Assembly (NCBI RefSeq): GCF_029855125.1
Contig: NZ_CP123229.1
Coordinates: forward strand, 3,702,501 to 3,766,500
Direction of reading: 5' to 3'
DNA length: 64,000 nucleotides
DNA from: Methylocapsa sp. D3K7
GTDB taxonomy: Bacteria; Pseudomonadota; Alphaproteobacteria; Rhizobiales; Beijerinckiaceae
The translations under genes and the position numbers were made by a program. The notes beneath the pieces are model-generated. The model was given only the letters and a program-made list of their open reading frames with translations. It was not told the origin of the DNA and made no database searches. This document shows, piece by piece, positions 1 through 9,121 of this stretch. Numbering within the stretch: the first letter of the stretch is position 1; every line of letters begins with the position of its first letter.

Positions 1-478
1 GCGCCTGCAAAGTGTAGCATTCATGAATGAGATCGAAAGCTTGAAGCCACGCATCCGGCAACGCGAAGAGATCGCCTTGCGCATAGGCCACCTTCGACTC
101 AGGAAACCGCTGCTTTGCCCATGTGATCGCCTCGCCCACGAAATCGAACGCCGTGACATGCGCACCAGCGGCTGCAAAACATTCGGCATTGTCGCCGAGG
201 CCGCAGCCGACATCGAGAATTCTTAAGCCATTGAGCCCTTCCGCTTGCGCCGCCACCCAAGCCTGGCTCAAGGGATGCGGGGCAAGATTGGCCCAGGGCA
301 CGCGGGCCGGATCACCCTTCGCCAAATCATAGACTGCTTCAAACCACGCCTGCCGCGCAGGATCGGCGGTCACGGCGCCGTCCTGCATCGCGGGATCGAG
401 AGAATCGAGCAGTTTCCGCGCCTCCGCCCGGCGGGCGGCAAACTCCGGCGAAGTGCGATCGAAAAAACCCTTGTCCAA
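1..478 (-). CDS. Class I SAM-dependent methyltransferase (partial, runs off left edge)
   Basis: The minus strand reads open from a TTG at 478 to the window edge, giving about 159 residues of the N-terminal part. A purine-rich GGGAGAG lies just upstream of the TTG and supports this start. The protein begins MDKGFFDRTSPEFAARR and contains the SAM-binding glycine motif LDVGCGLGDNAE, an acidic strand end (TAFDFVGEAI) and a later AQGDLFALPD segment, the usual order of a class I Rossmann methyltransferase. The substrate cannot be told. The C-terminal half lies outside the window. Family is sure, function unknown. Confidence 0.8.
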   Translation of the reverse strand, partial: MDKGFFDRTSPEFAARRAEARKLLDSLDPAMQDGAVTADPARQAWFEAVYDLAKGDPARVPWANLAPHPLSQAWVAAQAEGLNGLRILDVGCGLGDNAECFAAAGAHVTAFDFVGEAITWAKQRFPESKVAYAQGDLFALPDAWLQAFDLIHECYTLQA

Positions 479-660
479 TTGTGCTCTCCCGGCGATCCGG
501 CGGACCCGAGGCTGACATTTCTTAAGAAAGCTTCGCGTAATGGCCGCTTGTTATTTTGATGACCATGATTGTGAGGCAATTTCAAGTGCCACGAAAGATT
601 GGCGTATGAGGCGGGGCTCAAACGTTTCCCGCGAGAGATCGGTTACGGCATCAAGACGGT

Positions 661-1404
661 GTGACTGTGGACATTGCAAGCGGCCACGCAAAGGATAAAG
701 CGGAGCGCAGGGACACTTTCGATGCACTCATCGCGGGCGCCCGGACGCGATTCCATGCGCTGCAAGTGATTGGGGTGCTGACCCAGGATCAAGCGAGTTC
801 GATTTTACAGCTTTTGGAGCGCGGCGAGAAAAAGCTGTCCCAGCATGACCGGGTGTTTCACGATAACATCATTCGCTATCTCAGGAAAGAAGCGGATTTC
901 GTATCTGTGTTCGCGGAGATGCTTCAGATCGATCCGGCGCCGGAATGTCCTGAAGAAAAATCTCAAGGAGACAAGTTAAATGGAAAAAGCGGGCCGCGTA
1001 AGCCGAAGCGTGATCCGCGCGTTTCATCCGCCACGCCGGGACAACGCATGTCTCTGCCGGCCGTTAAGACATTTATCTCACCTGCCATCATCGCGGCCGG
1101 AGCTGTTTTGCTAGCTGTTTATGCGGTCTTTCCTCCCGGCGGTGGCAACATATCCCCGCAGACGGGAGCGAGGCGTGTTAAGCTGGACGCGGCCGCCGCA
1201 AGCAGCCCTCCGGTTCCGGCCGCCGCCATCTTTCCGTCCTCGATCGCACCGTCGCATGCGGGGGAAGAGCCTTATGAAGCAGCGCTCAACACCTGCTATG
1301 ATCAATTCAAGGCCAACCGGGAAACCAACGCCAATGGCGGCCTGAAATGGAATCAGAACGGCACCGGCTATTACAGTGAGTGCCTTAAGCGTCTCAATCC
1401 GTAA
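661..1404 (+). CDS. Unknown single-span membrane protein
   Basis: A 247-codon frame starts at GTG 661; a second in-frame GTG at 667 is equally possible and neither has a clear Shine-Dalgarno. The first ~90 residues are predicted helical (DTFDALIAGARTRFHALQVI and onward). A basic linker (GPRKPKRDPR) precedes one hydrophobic segment near residues 138-158 (ISPAIIAAGAVLLAVYAVF). The tail contains two cysteines in YEAALNTCYDQF and YYSECLKRLNP, so it could form a disulfide if exported. This suggests a cytoplasmic N-domain and a small periplasmic tail. I do not recognise the family. It converges on dapE across the parS-like palindrome. Confidence 0.6.
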   Translation: MTVDIASGHAKDKAERRDTFDALIAGARTRFHALQVIGVLTQDQASSILQLLERGEKKLSQHDRVFHDNIIRYLRKEADFVSVFAEMLQIDPAPECPEEKSQGDKLNGKSGPRKPKRDPRVSSATPGQRMSLPAVKTFISPAIIAAGAVLLAVYAVFPPGGGNISPQTGARRVKLDAAAASSPPVPAAAIFPSSIAPSHAGEEPYEAALNTCYDQFKANRETNANGGLKWNQNGTGYYSECLKRLNP

Positions 1405-1525
1405 TGCCGTCAAGCCCGGAGTTTTCACGGCAGCGCCGGGGCGCGCCAAACTTACCAGTTTCCCAGGCAATTCCACACGCCGCAGACCAAAAGACGTATG
1501 CGGACTCTGTCCATTTTTTTCTGCC

Positions 1526-1567
1526 AATCGTACCAAATCGTTTCACGTGAAACATTTTGGTACGATT
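1526..1567. other. parS: 42-bp palindrome with a parS-like core (possible ParB site)
   Basis: The segment reads as two 21-nt arms with only two mismatched pairs, centred between 1546 and 1547. Its core at 1539-1554, CGTTTCACGTGAAACA, differs by one base from the widely conserved bacterial parS consensus TGTTTCACGTGAAACA. It lies in the gap between the convergent unknown gene (stop 1404) and dapE (stop 1574). Neither strand has a T-run directly after the palindrome, so it does not look like an ordinary intrinsic terminator. ParB binding is inferred from the core sequence only. Confidence 0.7.
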
Positions 1568-1573
1568 GAAAAC

Positions 1574-2725
1574 TCAGTCCTTACCAAAATAGGCGTCCAA
1601 AATCGCCGCGTAAATGTCCGTCAGACCCGCGAGTTCCGCGAGCGTGATTCGCTCATCCACCATATGCGCGGTTGTGCCCGTCAGACCGAATTCAAGGACC
1701 GGGCAATAGGCCTGAATGAAGCGTGCGTCCGATGTGCCGCCGGTTGTCGAGAGCGTTGGGCGATGCCCGGTTTTCTTTGCAACGGCCTCGGCCACGAGTT
1801 CGGTAAAGGCGTCCGGCTTCGTCAAGAACGCGACCGCATTGCAGGGCTCGAAGGTTAGCCCATAGGTCACGCCCGCGCTGTCCAGCCTGCCGCGCAACTC
1901 CGCCGCCAGAGTGTCCGGTGTCCAAAGATCGTTAAAGCGGACATTGAAACGCGCGCGGGCTTGCGCGGGGATGACATTGAACGCCGGATTGCCGACATCC
2001 ACCGACACGATTTCGAGGTTCGAGGCGCCAAAATGCGGCGTGCCTTTGTCGAGCGGCGCGGCGGTCAAGGCACTCAGCAGCGCCACGAGCTTTGGAATGG
2101 GATTGTCCGCCCGCTCGGGGTAGGCGGCATGGCCCTGGCGGCCCTCGACAATGAGTGTGCCATTGAGCGAGCCGCGGCGGCCGATCTTGATCATGTCACC
2201 AAGCGTGTGCTGGCTTGTGGGCTCGCCGACGATGCAATGGTCGAAGCGCTCGCCTTTTTCATATGCCCAGCGCAAGAGTTTTTCCGTGCCATTGACGGCG
2301 GGGCCTTCCTCGTCGCCGGTGATGAGAAGACCAATCGAGCCCTTGTCCGATCCATGCCGGGCGACATAAGCGCAAGCGGCGGCGACGAAAGCGGCGACTC
2401 CCCCCTTCATGTCGGCCGTGCCACGCCCCCAGATCGCGCTATCGGCCAGTTCCGCCGCGAAAGGATCGAAGCGCCAGCGCCCGGCATCTCCCACCGGCAC
2501 TACATCGGTATGTCCAGCAAAGACGAGGTAAGGCGCCCCCGTACCAATGCGGGAATAGAGATTTCCGACATCCGGGGTGCCTGGTTCCGAGAACGTCAGC
2601 CGCTGAGTTGCAAAGCCCGCCTTGTCCAGGGCGAGTGCGAGGACGGCGAGCGCGCCACCGTCGTCCGGCGTCACCGAGCGGCAGCGCACCAGCGCGCGGC
2701 AAAGGTCGAGAGCAAGGTCTTGCAT
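1574..2725 (-). CDS. dapE: Succinyl-diaminopimelate desuccinylase
   Basis: DapE hydrolyses N-succinyl-LL-2,6-diaminopimelate in the lysine/diaminopimelate route and is a cytoplasmic di-zinc M20 peptidase-family enzyme. Visible landmarks are the first metal motif FAGHTDVVPVGD, RGTADMKGG with the bridging aspartate, ITGDEEGPAVNGT with the catalytic glutamate, the dimerisation-domain segment GRQGHAAYPERADNPI, STTGGTSDARFI, and a C-terminal TTAHMVDE metal histidine. The frame is open upstream to 2803, but MQDLALDLCRALVRCRSVTP at 2725 matches the family N-terminus and gives 383 residues, the usual size; a GGAAAG lies about 13 nt upstream. It is divergent from the isovaleryl-CoA dehydrogenase gene. 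Confidence 0.95.
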   Translation of the reverse strand: MQDLALDLCRALVRCRSVTPDDGGALAVLALALDKAGFATQRLTFSEPGTPDVGNLYSRIGTGAPYLVFAGHTDVVPVGDAGRWRFDPFAAELADSAIWGRGTADMKGGVAAFVAAACAYVARHGSDKGSIGLLITGDEEGPAVNGTEKLLRWAYEKGERFDHCIVGEPTSQHTLGDMIKIGRRGSLNGTLIVEGRQGHAAYPERADNPIPKLVALLSALTAAPLDKGTPHFGASNLEIVSVDVGNPAFNVIPAQARARFNVRFNDLWTPDTLAAELRGRLDSAGVTYGLTFEPCNAVAFLTKPDAFTELVAEAVAKKTGHRPTLSTTGGTSDARFIQAYCPVLEFGLTGTTAHMVDERITLAELAGLTDIYAAILDAYFGKD

Positions 2726-2899
2726 CGGTATTTTGGCTTTCCAGGCGGCGGGCCAGAGGTATTTTATCGCATAGGAGGCCGCCAAGCCCAAACCTTTGAG
2801 CAAATTTGACCTGAGAATTTGGATTTCCCCGCAAATTTTGCCGCCAAATATGCTTTAAGAGATATGTATCAGGCCGCGCGAACTGCGGAAGGACGAGCA

Positions 2900-4060
2900 A
2901 TGCACACTCCCGGTCTCGATTTCGCGCTCGGTCCTGATCTCGACATGCTGCGCGATACGGTGCACTCGTTCGCATCGGCAAAAATCGCGCCGCGAGCCAC
3001 CGAAATCGATCGTGCCGACGCGTTTCCGGCCGATCTTTGGCCTGCGATGGGGGCGCTTGGCCTGCACGGCATCACGGTCGAGGAAGCCTATGGCGGCACC
3101 GGCCTTGGCTATCTCGCGCATTGCCTTGCGATGGAAGAAATCAGCCGGGCCTCGGCTTCCGTCGGGCTCTCTTATGGCGCTCATTCCAACCTTTGCATCA
3201 ATCAAATCCACCGCAACGGCACCGAGGATCAGAAGCACCGCTATCTGCCGAAATTGCTGACCGGCGACGAGGTCGGCGCGCTGGCCATGTCGGAGGTCAG
3301 CTCCGGTTCCGACGTTGTTTCGATGCGCCTGCGCGCCGATAAGAAAGGTGGCCGCTACGTCTTGAATGGCACCAAGATGTGGATCACCAACGGCTCGCAT
3401 GCCTCGACGCTTGTCGTATATGCCAAGACCGATCCCAATGCCGGGGCGCATGGTATCACGGCGTTTCTCATCGAAAGCGGTTTTGCTGGTCTTCGGATCG
3501 GCCAGAAGCTCGACAAGCTCGGCATGCGCGGGTCTCCGACATGCGAACTGATCTTCGAGGACTGCGAAGTACCGGAGGAGAATGTGCTGGGTGCCATCGG
3601 CCAAGGCGTTCAAGTGCTGATGTCGGGCCTTGATTACGAGCGGATCGTGCTGGCGGCCGGCCCGCTCGGCATCATGCAGGCGTGTCTTGATGTGTGTTTG
3701 CCTTATGTGCGCGAGCGCAAGCAGTTTGGCCAGGCGATCGGCGAGTTCGAACTCGTTCAAGGCAAGCTCGCCGATATGTATACAGGGCTCAATGCCTGCC
3801 GCGGCTATGTCTATGCGGTTGCCCGCGCGGCAGACAATGGCCGCACCTCGCGCAAAGATGCTGCAGGCGCGCTGCTCTTTGCGGCGGAGCACGCGACGAA
3901 AACCGCGCTTGACACGATCCAGTTGCTCGGCGGCAATGGCTATATCAATGATTACCCGGCGGGGCGCTTGCTGCGTGACGCAAAACTCTATGAGATCGGC
4001 GCAGGAACGAGCGAGATCCGGCGGATGTTGATCGGGCGCGAGTTGTTCGACGGACATTAG
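2900..4060 (+). CDS. ivd: Isovaleryl-CoA dehydrogenase
   Basis: This FAD enzyme oxidises isovaleryl-CoA to 3-methylcrotonyl-CoA in leucine breakdown. The 386 residues show the acyl-CoA dehydrogenase pattern: [15 protein letters not shown] (flavin contacts), [25 protein letters not shown] and [12 protein letters not shown]. Two features favour isovaleryl-CoA over straight-chain substrates: the base is the glutamate of LDYERIVLA (about residue 247), and the position that holds the catalytic Glu in medium-chain enzymes is alanine ([11 protein letters not shown]). The frame opens at 2819, but ATG 2900 follows GGAAGGACGAGCA, a good ribosome binding site, and fits the family length. It is followed 49 bp later by the carboxylase beta gene. 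Confidence 0.95.
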   Translation: MHTPGLDFALGPDLDMLRDTVHSFASAKIAPRATEIDRADAFPADLWPAMGALGLHGITVEEAYGGTGLGYLAHCLAMEEISRASASVGLSYGAHSNLCINQIHRNGTEDQKHRYLPKLLTGDEVGALAMSEVSSGSDVVSMRLRADKKGGRYVLNGTKMWITNGSHASTLVVYAKTDPNAGAHGITAFLIESGFAGLRIGQKLDKLGMRGSPTCELIFEDCEVPEENVLGAIGQGVQVLMSGLDYERIVLAAGPLGIMQACLDVCLPYVRERKQFGQAIGEFELVQGKLADMYTGLNACRGYVYAVARAADNGRTSRKDAAGALLFAAEHATKTALDTIQLLGGNGYINDYPAGRLLRDAKLYEIGAGTSEIRRMLIGRELFDGH

Positions 4061-4109
4061 CGCTTCATCCCGGTGATGATGTATTGAACGGAAGGGATGA
4101 TCGAAACCG

Positions 4110-5717
4110 ATGACTGTTCTCAAAACCGCCGTCACGCCACAAGGTGAAAAGTTTGCCGCGAACAAGGTCGCGATGCAGAGCGTCATCGAAGATCTGCGCG
4201 GCAAGGCCGCGCTCATCGCGGCAGGCGGCGGCGCCAAGGCTCGCGAAAAACATATTGGGCGCGGAAAATTGTTGCCGCGCGACCGGATTGTGGCGCTGAT
4301 TGATCCGGGCACCCCGTTTCTCGAATTTTCGCAATTTGCTGCCTATGAGGTTTACCCGGACCCGGTTCCAGCAGCGGGGTTGATCACCGGCATCGGGCGT
4401 ATATGCGGTCTTGAATGCGTCGTCATTGCCAATGACGCGACCGTCAAGGGCGGCACCTATTATCCGCTGACGGTGAAAAAACATCTTCGCGCCCAGGAGA
4501 TCGCGCAAGAGAATAATTTGCCGTGCCTCTATCTCGTCGATAGCGGTGGCGCCCATCTGCCAAGCCAGGACGAAGTGTTCCCCGATCGCGATCATTTCGG
4601 CCGCATTTTTTACAATCAGGCGCGCATGTCGGCTTTGGGCATTCCGCAGATTGCGGTGGTGATGGGAAGCTGCACGGCGGGCGGCGCCTATGTCCCAGCG
4701 ATGAGCGATGAGGCGATCATCGTGGCGGGGCAAGGCACCATCTTTCTGGCCGGCCCCCCGCTGGTCAAGGCGGCGACCGGCGAAATCGTCTCGGCGGAAG
4801 ATCTCGGCGGCGCCGACGTTCATTCGCGCAAATCCGGGGTCACCGATCATTATGCGTTGAGCGACGCAGATGCGCTTTTGCGGGCGCGGCAAATTGTCGG
4901 CACACTTAATCGCGCCAAGAAGCCCGGCATTGTTTTGCGCGAGCCCGTTGAACCTCTTTACGATGCCCAAGACATTTATGGCATCGTGCCCGCCGATCCG
5001 CGCGAGGCTTATGACGTGCGCGAAATCATTGCCCGCATCACCGATGGCAGTGCCTTCGATGAGTTCAAGTCGCTGTACGGAACCACGCTTGTTTGCGGCT
5101 TTGCGCATATTTGCGGATATCCAGTCGGCATTCTTGCCAACAATGGAATCCTGTTTTCGGAATCGGCGCTTAAGGGCACGCATTTCGTCGAGCTTTGCTG
5201 CCAACGGAAAATCCCGCTCGTTTTTCTACAAAACATCACCGGCTTCATGGTCGGCCAAAAATATGAGGCGCAAGGCATTGCGAAGGATGGCGCAAAACTC
5301 GTCGCGGCGGTCGCCTGCGCGGCTGTTCCTAAATTTACGATTATCATCGGCGGCAGTTTCGGAGCTGGCAATTACGGCATGTGCGGGCGCGCCTTTGGCC
5401 CGCGTTTTTTGTGGATGTGGCCGAACGCCCGCATTTCCGTGATGGGCGGCGAACAGGCCGCCAATGTGCTGGCGCAAGTCCGCCGCGACAATTTCGAAGC
5501 TTCTGGGCAAAGTTTCACAGCGGAAGATGAGGAAATTTTTAAAGCGCCGATCCGCGAAGGGTTCGAACGTCAGGCGCATCCTTATTATGCAAGCGCGCGG
5601 CTGTGGGACGATGGCATCATCGACCCGGTAGAGACTCGCATGGTGCTTGGCCTTTCGATGTCCGCCGTGCTCAACGCGCCAATCGGAGAAACGCGTTTCG
5701 GCGTGTTCCGGATGTGA
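4110..5717 (+). CDS. mccB: 3-Methylcrotonyl-CoA carboxylase, beta (carboxyltransferase) subunit
   Basis: The carboxyltransferase half moves CO2 from biotin to 3-methylcrotonyl-CoA, the step after isovaleryl-CoA dehydrogenase. The 535-residue length is normal. N-domain landmarks are [55 protein letters not shown] and [17 protein letters not shown]-domain landmarks are [35 protein letters not shown] and [32 protein letters not shown] sits upstream of ATG 4110. The alpha subunit is encoded on the same strand but 1.37 kb downstream, with another gene between them. Propionyl- or geranyl-CoA activity cannot be excluded by sequence, but the ivd neighbour argues for methylcrotonyl-CoA. Confidence 0.93.
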   Translation: MTVLKTAVTPQGEKFAANKVAMQSVIEDLRGKAALIAAGGGAKAREKHIGRGKLLPRDRIVALIDPGTPFLEFSQFAAYEVYPDPVPAAGLITGIGRICGLECVVIANDATVKGGTYYPLTVKKHLRAQEIAQENNLPCLYLVDSGGAHLPSQDEVFPDRDHFGRIFYNQARMSALGIPQIAVVMGSCTAGGAYVPAMSDEAIIVAGQGTIFLAGPPLVKAATGEIVSAEDLGGADVHSRKSGVTDHYALSDADALLRARQIVGTLNRAKKPGIVLREPVEPLYDAQDIYGIVPADPREAYDVREIIARITDGSAFDEFKSLYGTTLVCGFAHICGYPVGILANNGILFSESALKGTHFVELCCQRKIPLVFLQNITGFMVGQKYEAQGIAKDGAKLVAAVACAAVPKFTIIIGGSFGAGNYGMCGRAFGPRFLWMWPNARISVMGGEQAANVLAQVRRDNFEASGQSFTAEDEEIFKAPIREGFERQAHPYYASARLWDDGIIDPVETRMVLGLSMSAVLNAPIGETRFGVFRM

Positions 5718-5767
5718 GGCCGGAACGTTGGACCCCCAAATGTTTTACGTAGGCCGGCGTTCTGGCT

Positions 5768-5806
5768 TGTACCTGTGACCCGAAGGTACACGCCCCTTCG
5801 TACCTT
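5768..5806 (+). promoter_or_regulatory. Three-segment repeat able to form alternative hairpins
   Basis: TGTACCT (5768-5774) is the exact complement of AGGTACA (5784-5790). AAGGTAC (5783-5789) is also the exact complement of GTACCTT (5800-5806). The middle segment can therefore pair with either neighbour but not both. It lies just after mccB and about 180 bp before the Lon-N gene. It could be a terminator/antiterminator element or overlapping operator half-sites. No clear T-run follows. Confidence 0.3.
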
Positions 5807-5984
5807 AATTGACAAAACTTTGAGATGAGTTCAAAATTACAATTAGGTAGATACGACCTGCTGGTTGCACCCTCGCGGGAATGGTGAACGTATCGAGCCT
5901 TTGAGGCCTCCCTTTGCCCGAGCGACCGGGTCAGTAACGCAACCGTCTGACACGCCTGGTTCGCTCATGCAAAGGATGTAAGCA

Positions 5985-6806
5985 ATGCGCGATTTCCACG
6001 ACGCAAAAGTCATGGCGCAAACTCTCCGTGAATCCCTGACATCCAAGATGATGGCCATCAGCCACAGCGAAAGCCTGGAACTCGTTTCAAAGATGCTGGG
6101 TGTGTCCGACTGGAACACTCTGTCTGCCGTGCTCCAAGCAGAACGGCGAGAAACCGCGCCCCGAAGCAACGGAGTTGCCGGAGAAACAGCACATTGCCCA
6201 GCGCTTCCAATACGCGACTTCGTGCCGTTTCCAACAACGAACTTTCCGCTTTTTGTTGGACGCGAGAAAACCAAGCGTGCGCTGGATGATGCCTTTGCAC
6301 GTCACCGTGAGATCATTCTTGTTGTTCAGAGGGACCCAGCCGTTCAAGGGCCTGCCTTTGCCGATGTTTACGAGGTCGGCGTGCTCGCTAGACTGCTTGA
6401 AATTGAACGGCTCCCTGAAGGCACGACGTTTGAAAACCATGAGTTGCCCAGCGGCACAATGAAAATTCTGGTTCAAGCGCAGCGGCGCGTCGTGGTACGC
6501 CGCTTCATCGGAGACGGAGGCGCTTTTCAAGCGGACTTTGCCGACATTAGCGAAGGTCCAATTCCCGAGGCGCCTCAACTCATCCGAAGAGCAGTGGAGC
6601 AATTTCAACGCTATGCCGCGGCCCAGGAAATCAGCATGCCGCAAACTTGGCCGACGTTGGACCAAATTCATGATCCCGGGCGGCTTGCCGACGTTATCGC
6701 TCAGCACATGAGCTTACCAATCAGTATTAAACAAAGCTTATTGGCGACCATCGACTCGATAGCGCGGCTCGAGAGGGTCGTATCCCTCATGGATAAAGTC
6801 GTCTAA
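5985..6806 (+). CDS. Stand-alone Lon N-terminal-domain protein with Glyoxalase_8-like N-terminus
   Basis: The 273-residue product starts at ATG 5985 behind AAAGGATGTAAGCA, a good ribosome binding site. Residues 1-50 (RDFHDAKVMAQTLRESL and SLELVSKMLGVSDWNTLSAV) resemble the short helical module found in proteins annotated as glyoxalase-superfamily (Glyoxalase_8). From about residue 73, LPIRDFVPFPTTNFPLFVGR resembles the start of the Lon substrate-recognition (LAN/PUA-like) domain, continued by the VYEVGVLARLLEIERLPEG and ILVQAQRRVVVRRF strands. No AAA+ Walker motifs or Ser-Lys protease domain follow, so it is not a Lon protease; it might act as an adaptor or substrate sensor. It separates mccB from mccA and its base composition looks less GC-rich than theirs. 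Domain calls are by eye. Confidence 0.7.
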   Translation: MRDFHDAKVMAQTLRESLTSKMMAISHSESLELVSKMLGVSDWNTLSAVLQAERRETAPRSNGVAGETAHCPALPIRDFVPFPTTNFPLFVGREKTKRALDDAFARHREIILVVQRDPAVQGPAFADVYEVGVLARLLEIERLPEGTTFENHELPSGTMKILVQAQRRVVVRRFIGDGGAFQADFADISEGPIPEAPQLIRRAVEQFQRYAAAQEISMPQTWPTLDQIHDPGRLADVIAQHMSLPISIKQSLLATIDSIARLERVVSLMDKVV

Positions 6807-6839
6807 GCATGGCAGATAGGCCATTGATGGGGTAAAGAT

Positions 6840-6883
6840 CGGCTGGTATCGTGCCTGCTCAGATGAGGGTGTGCTACCAGCCG
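6840..6883 (+). terminator. Long-loop inverted repeat after the Lon-N gene
   Basis: CGGCTGGTA (6840-6848) and TACCAGCCG (6875-6883) are perfect 9-bp complements separated by 26 nt, starting 34 nt after the Lon-N stop codon. There is no T-run, so a role as a terminator or transcript-end stabiliser is only a guess. The remaining ~200 bp before mccA contain no convincing gene. Confidence 0.3.
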
Positions 6884-7084
6884 GACAATACTCCATGTTT
6901 GTGGTTCTGGTAACGACAATGGAATACCAATCCGAGCGTGCCAGATTTATGGTCGGCCGCGATTGGATGGCATGAGGGTTTACGGACTAGCATCGCAGTT
7001 TTGATACTTCGATTTCGAGCACTATTCATGAGTTTGTTGCGGGCAGATTCATGATCGAAAGGCAACAGCTCCAGGACTCGTGCA

Positions 7085-9121
7085 TTGTTTTCCAAAATTC
7101 TGATCGCCAATCGCGGTGAGATCGCTTGCCGGATCATCCGCACGGCTCGGCGGCTCGGCATCAAGACGATCGCGGTTTATTCGGAAGCGGATCGCGATGC
7201 GATGCATGTTTCCCTTGCCGATGAAGCTTTTTTTATAGGTCCCGCGCCAGCCCGCGAAAGCTATCTCGATGGCGGCAAAATACTGGAAGTGGCGCGCGCG
7301 TGCGGCGCGCAAGCGATCCATCCCGGTTACGGGTTTTTGTCCGAAAACGCCGAGTTCGCGGAAGCCTGCGCTTGTGCTGGCGTGATCTTCATCGGCCCCC
7401 CAGCGGCGGCAATTCGCGCCATGGGCGACAAGGCGCAAGCCAAGGCCCTTATGGAGAAAGCCGGTGTGCCGCTCGTGCCGGGCTATCATGGCGATGCTCA
7501 GGATCCGGCGCTCCTCGCGGAACAAGCCGGCATGCTGGGCTACCCCATCTTGATCAAAGCCTCGGCCGGCGGTGGCGGCAAGGGGATGAAAATCGCGGCT
7601 CACGTGGCGGAGTTTGCCGCGCAACTCGCCAGCGCCAAGCGCGAGGCGCTTTCGGCGTTTGGCGATGATCGCGTCCTCCTCGAAAAATATTTTACCAGCA
7701 CGCGTCATGTCGAAGTCCAGATTTTTGCCGACGGCGAGGGTCATTGCGTACATCTCTTCGACCGTGACTGCTCGATCCAGCGCAGACATCAAAAAATTAT
7801 CGAGGAAGCCCCTGCGCCCGGGCTCGAAGATCAATTGCGGCAAGCCATGCGGGAGGCGGCGCTCGCAGCCGCGCGTGCTATTGGCTACACCGGCGCCGGG
7901 ACGGTCGAGTTTTTGCTAACGCCAGATGATAGCACCTTCTATTTTCTCGAAATGAATACAAGGCTGCAGGTCGAGCATCCGGTGACCGAAATGATCACAG
8001 GTGTCGATCTCGTCGAATGGCAAATTCTCGTTGCGGCTGGGGCTGCGCTGCCTTTGCGGCAAGATGAGATTTTTGAGCGAGGGCATGCCATCGAGGCGCG
8101 GATCTATGCGGAAGATCCGGCGCGCGGGTTTTTGCCGCAATCGGGCCGTCTCGCGTGGTTTGATGTTCCCGAAGAAGGCCTCCATGTGCGTGTCGATACC
8201 GGAGTGCGGGCGGGCGATATCATCCCGGTCGACTATGATCCGCTGATCGCCAAGCTGATCGTTTGGGACGAGGACCGGGTGGCAGCTATCCGCCGCTTTC
8301 GTACTGCGCTGGCCACAACGCGCCTCGCCGGGGTCATGGCCAATGTGGATTTTTTAAAGGCCATCGTTGCTCTGCCACCCTTTGCCGAGGGTTCGCCCGA
8401 TACAGGGTTCATCGAGGCGCATCGCGGCGATCTTTTCGCGCCCGTGGAAGCTGCCGGAAACGAGACTTTGGCAATGGCCGCCGTTGGCCTCCTCAGCGAG
8501 CGGGCGGCCGCCGCGCGGGCGGGGGCCATGGCATCGGTCGATTCCTGGAGCCCGTGGAACAGTCAGTTTGGCTGGCGTCTCAATGGCAACGCGCGGGAAA
8601 CAGTCCGGATGTGCGAGATGGCCGGAGACAAGACCATCGATCACAGCGTCGAGATCACCTATCTGCGGGAGGGCTGGCGCCTCGATTGGCGGGGGGGCGG
8701 CGTTTCCCGCGCCAGCGGCACGCTCGCGGCGGATGGGGCGCTCAGGGCCGAATTTGACGGCCATCGCCTCAAGGGCGTCTTTGTCCGCTCCGGGCCTGAG
8801 CTCACGGTGTTTCCGGCAACGGGGGCCGGGCATCGCTTTGTAATAGCCAGCCCCACGGCCGAGGCGGCTAGAGGCGGCGCACCGCCGGGACGTCTTACCG
8901 CGCCAATGCCCGGCCGGATCGCGGCGCTGCTGGTCGAGCCGGGCACCAAGGTTGAGGCAAATCAGCCAGTTCTGGTTCTCGAGGCGATGAAGATGGAGCA
9001 TCTTTTGACCGCGCCACGCACCGGCGTCGTGAAGGAATTCCCCTTCAAGCTTGGCAGTCAAGTCGCGGAAGGGGCCGAACTCGTCATATTTGATCTGGAC
9101 CCAGTCCCGGAGCTTGGCTAG
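7085..9121 (+). CDS. mccA: 3-Methylcrotonyl-CoA carboxylase, alpha (biotin carboxylase/BCCP) subunit
   Basis: The biotin-carrying subunit carboxylates its own biotin with ATP and bicarbonate. The start is TTG 7085, encoding (M)FSKILIANRGEIACRI, the standard first residues of biotin carboxylases; CCAGGA sits about 9 nt upstream. The ATP-grasp fold shows IKASAGGGGKGMKIA, RHVEVQIFADG, DRDCSIQRRHQKIIEEAP and EMNTRLQVEHPVTEMI. The C-terminal carrier domain has VLEAMKMEHLL with the biotinylated lysine near residue 636. Length 678 is typical. No methylglutaconyl-CoA hydratase or HMG-CoA lyase gene follows; the next gene is panD. Confidence 0.94.
   Translation: MFSKILIANRGEIACRIIRTARRLGIKTIAVYSEADRDAMHVSLADEAFFIGPAPARESYLDGGKILEVARACGAQAIHPGYGFLSENAEFAEACACAGVIFIGPPAAAIRAMGDKAQAKALMEKAGVPLVPGYHGDAQDPALLAEQAGMLGYPILIKASAGGGGKGMKIAAHVAEFAAQLASAKREALSAFGDDRVLLEKYFTSTRHVEVQIFADGEGHCVHLFDRDCSIQRRHQKIIEEAPAPGLEDQLRQAMREAALAAARAIGYTGAGTVEFLLTPDDSTFYFLEMNTRLQVEHPVTEMITGVDLVEWQILVAAGAALPLRQDEIFERGHAIEARIYAEDPARGFLPQSGRLAWFDVPEEGLHVRVDTGVRAGDIIPVDYDPLIAKLIVWDEDRVAAIRRFRTALATTRLAGVMANVDFLKAIVALPPFAEGSPDTGFIEAHRGDLFAPVEAAGNETLAMAAVGLLSERAAAARAGAMASVDSWSPWNSQFGWRLNGNARETVRMCEMAGDKTIDHSVEITYLREGWRLDWRGGGVSRASGTLAADGALRAEFDGHRLKGVFVRSGPELTVFPATGAGHRFVIASPTAEAARGGAPPGRLTAPMPGRIAALLVEPGTKVEANQPVLVLEAMKMEHLLTAPRTGVVKEFPFKLGSQVAEGAELVIFDLDPVPELG

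Noticed and set aside
1526..1567. Palindrome as a bidirectional intrinsic terminator for dapE and the unknown gene
   Set aside because: No T-run follows the stem on either strand and the core matches parS, so a ParB site is the better reading. A secondary role in ending transcripts is not excluded.
2855..4312. Long open frame (485 codons) antisense to the isovaleryl-CoA dehydrogenase gene
   Set aside because: It is the mirror of a well-supported gene in GC-rich DNA and has no family motif or ribosome binding site. Similar antisense frames at 4065-5204 and 9945-11378 were rejected for the same reason.
6874..7164. 96-codon minus-strand frame between the Lon-N gene and mccA
   Set aside because: It runs into the certain start of mccA, has no ribosome binding site or recognisable motif, and looks like chance.
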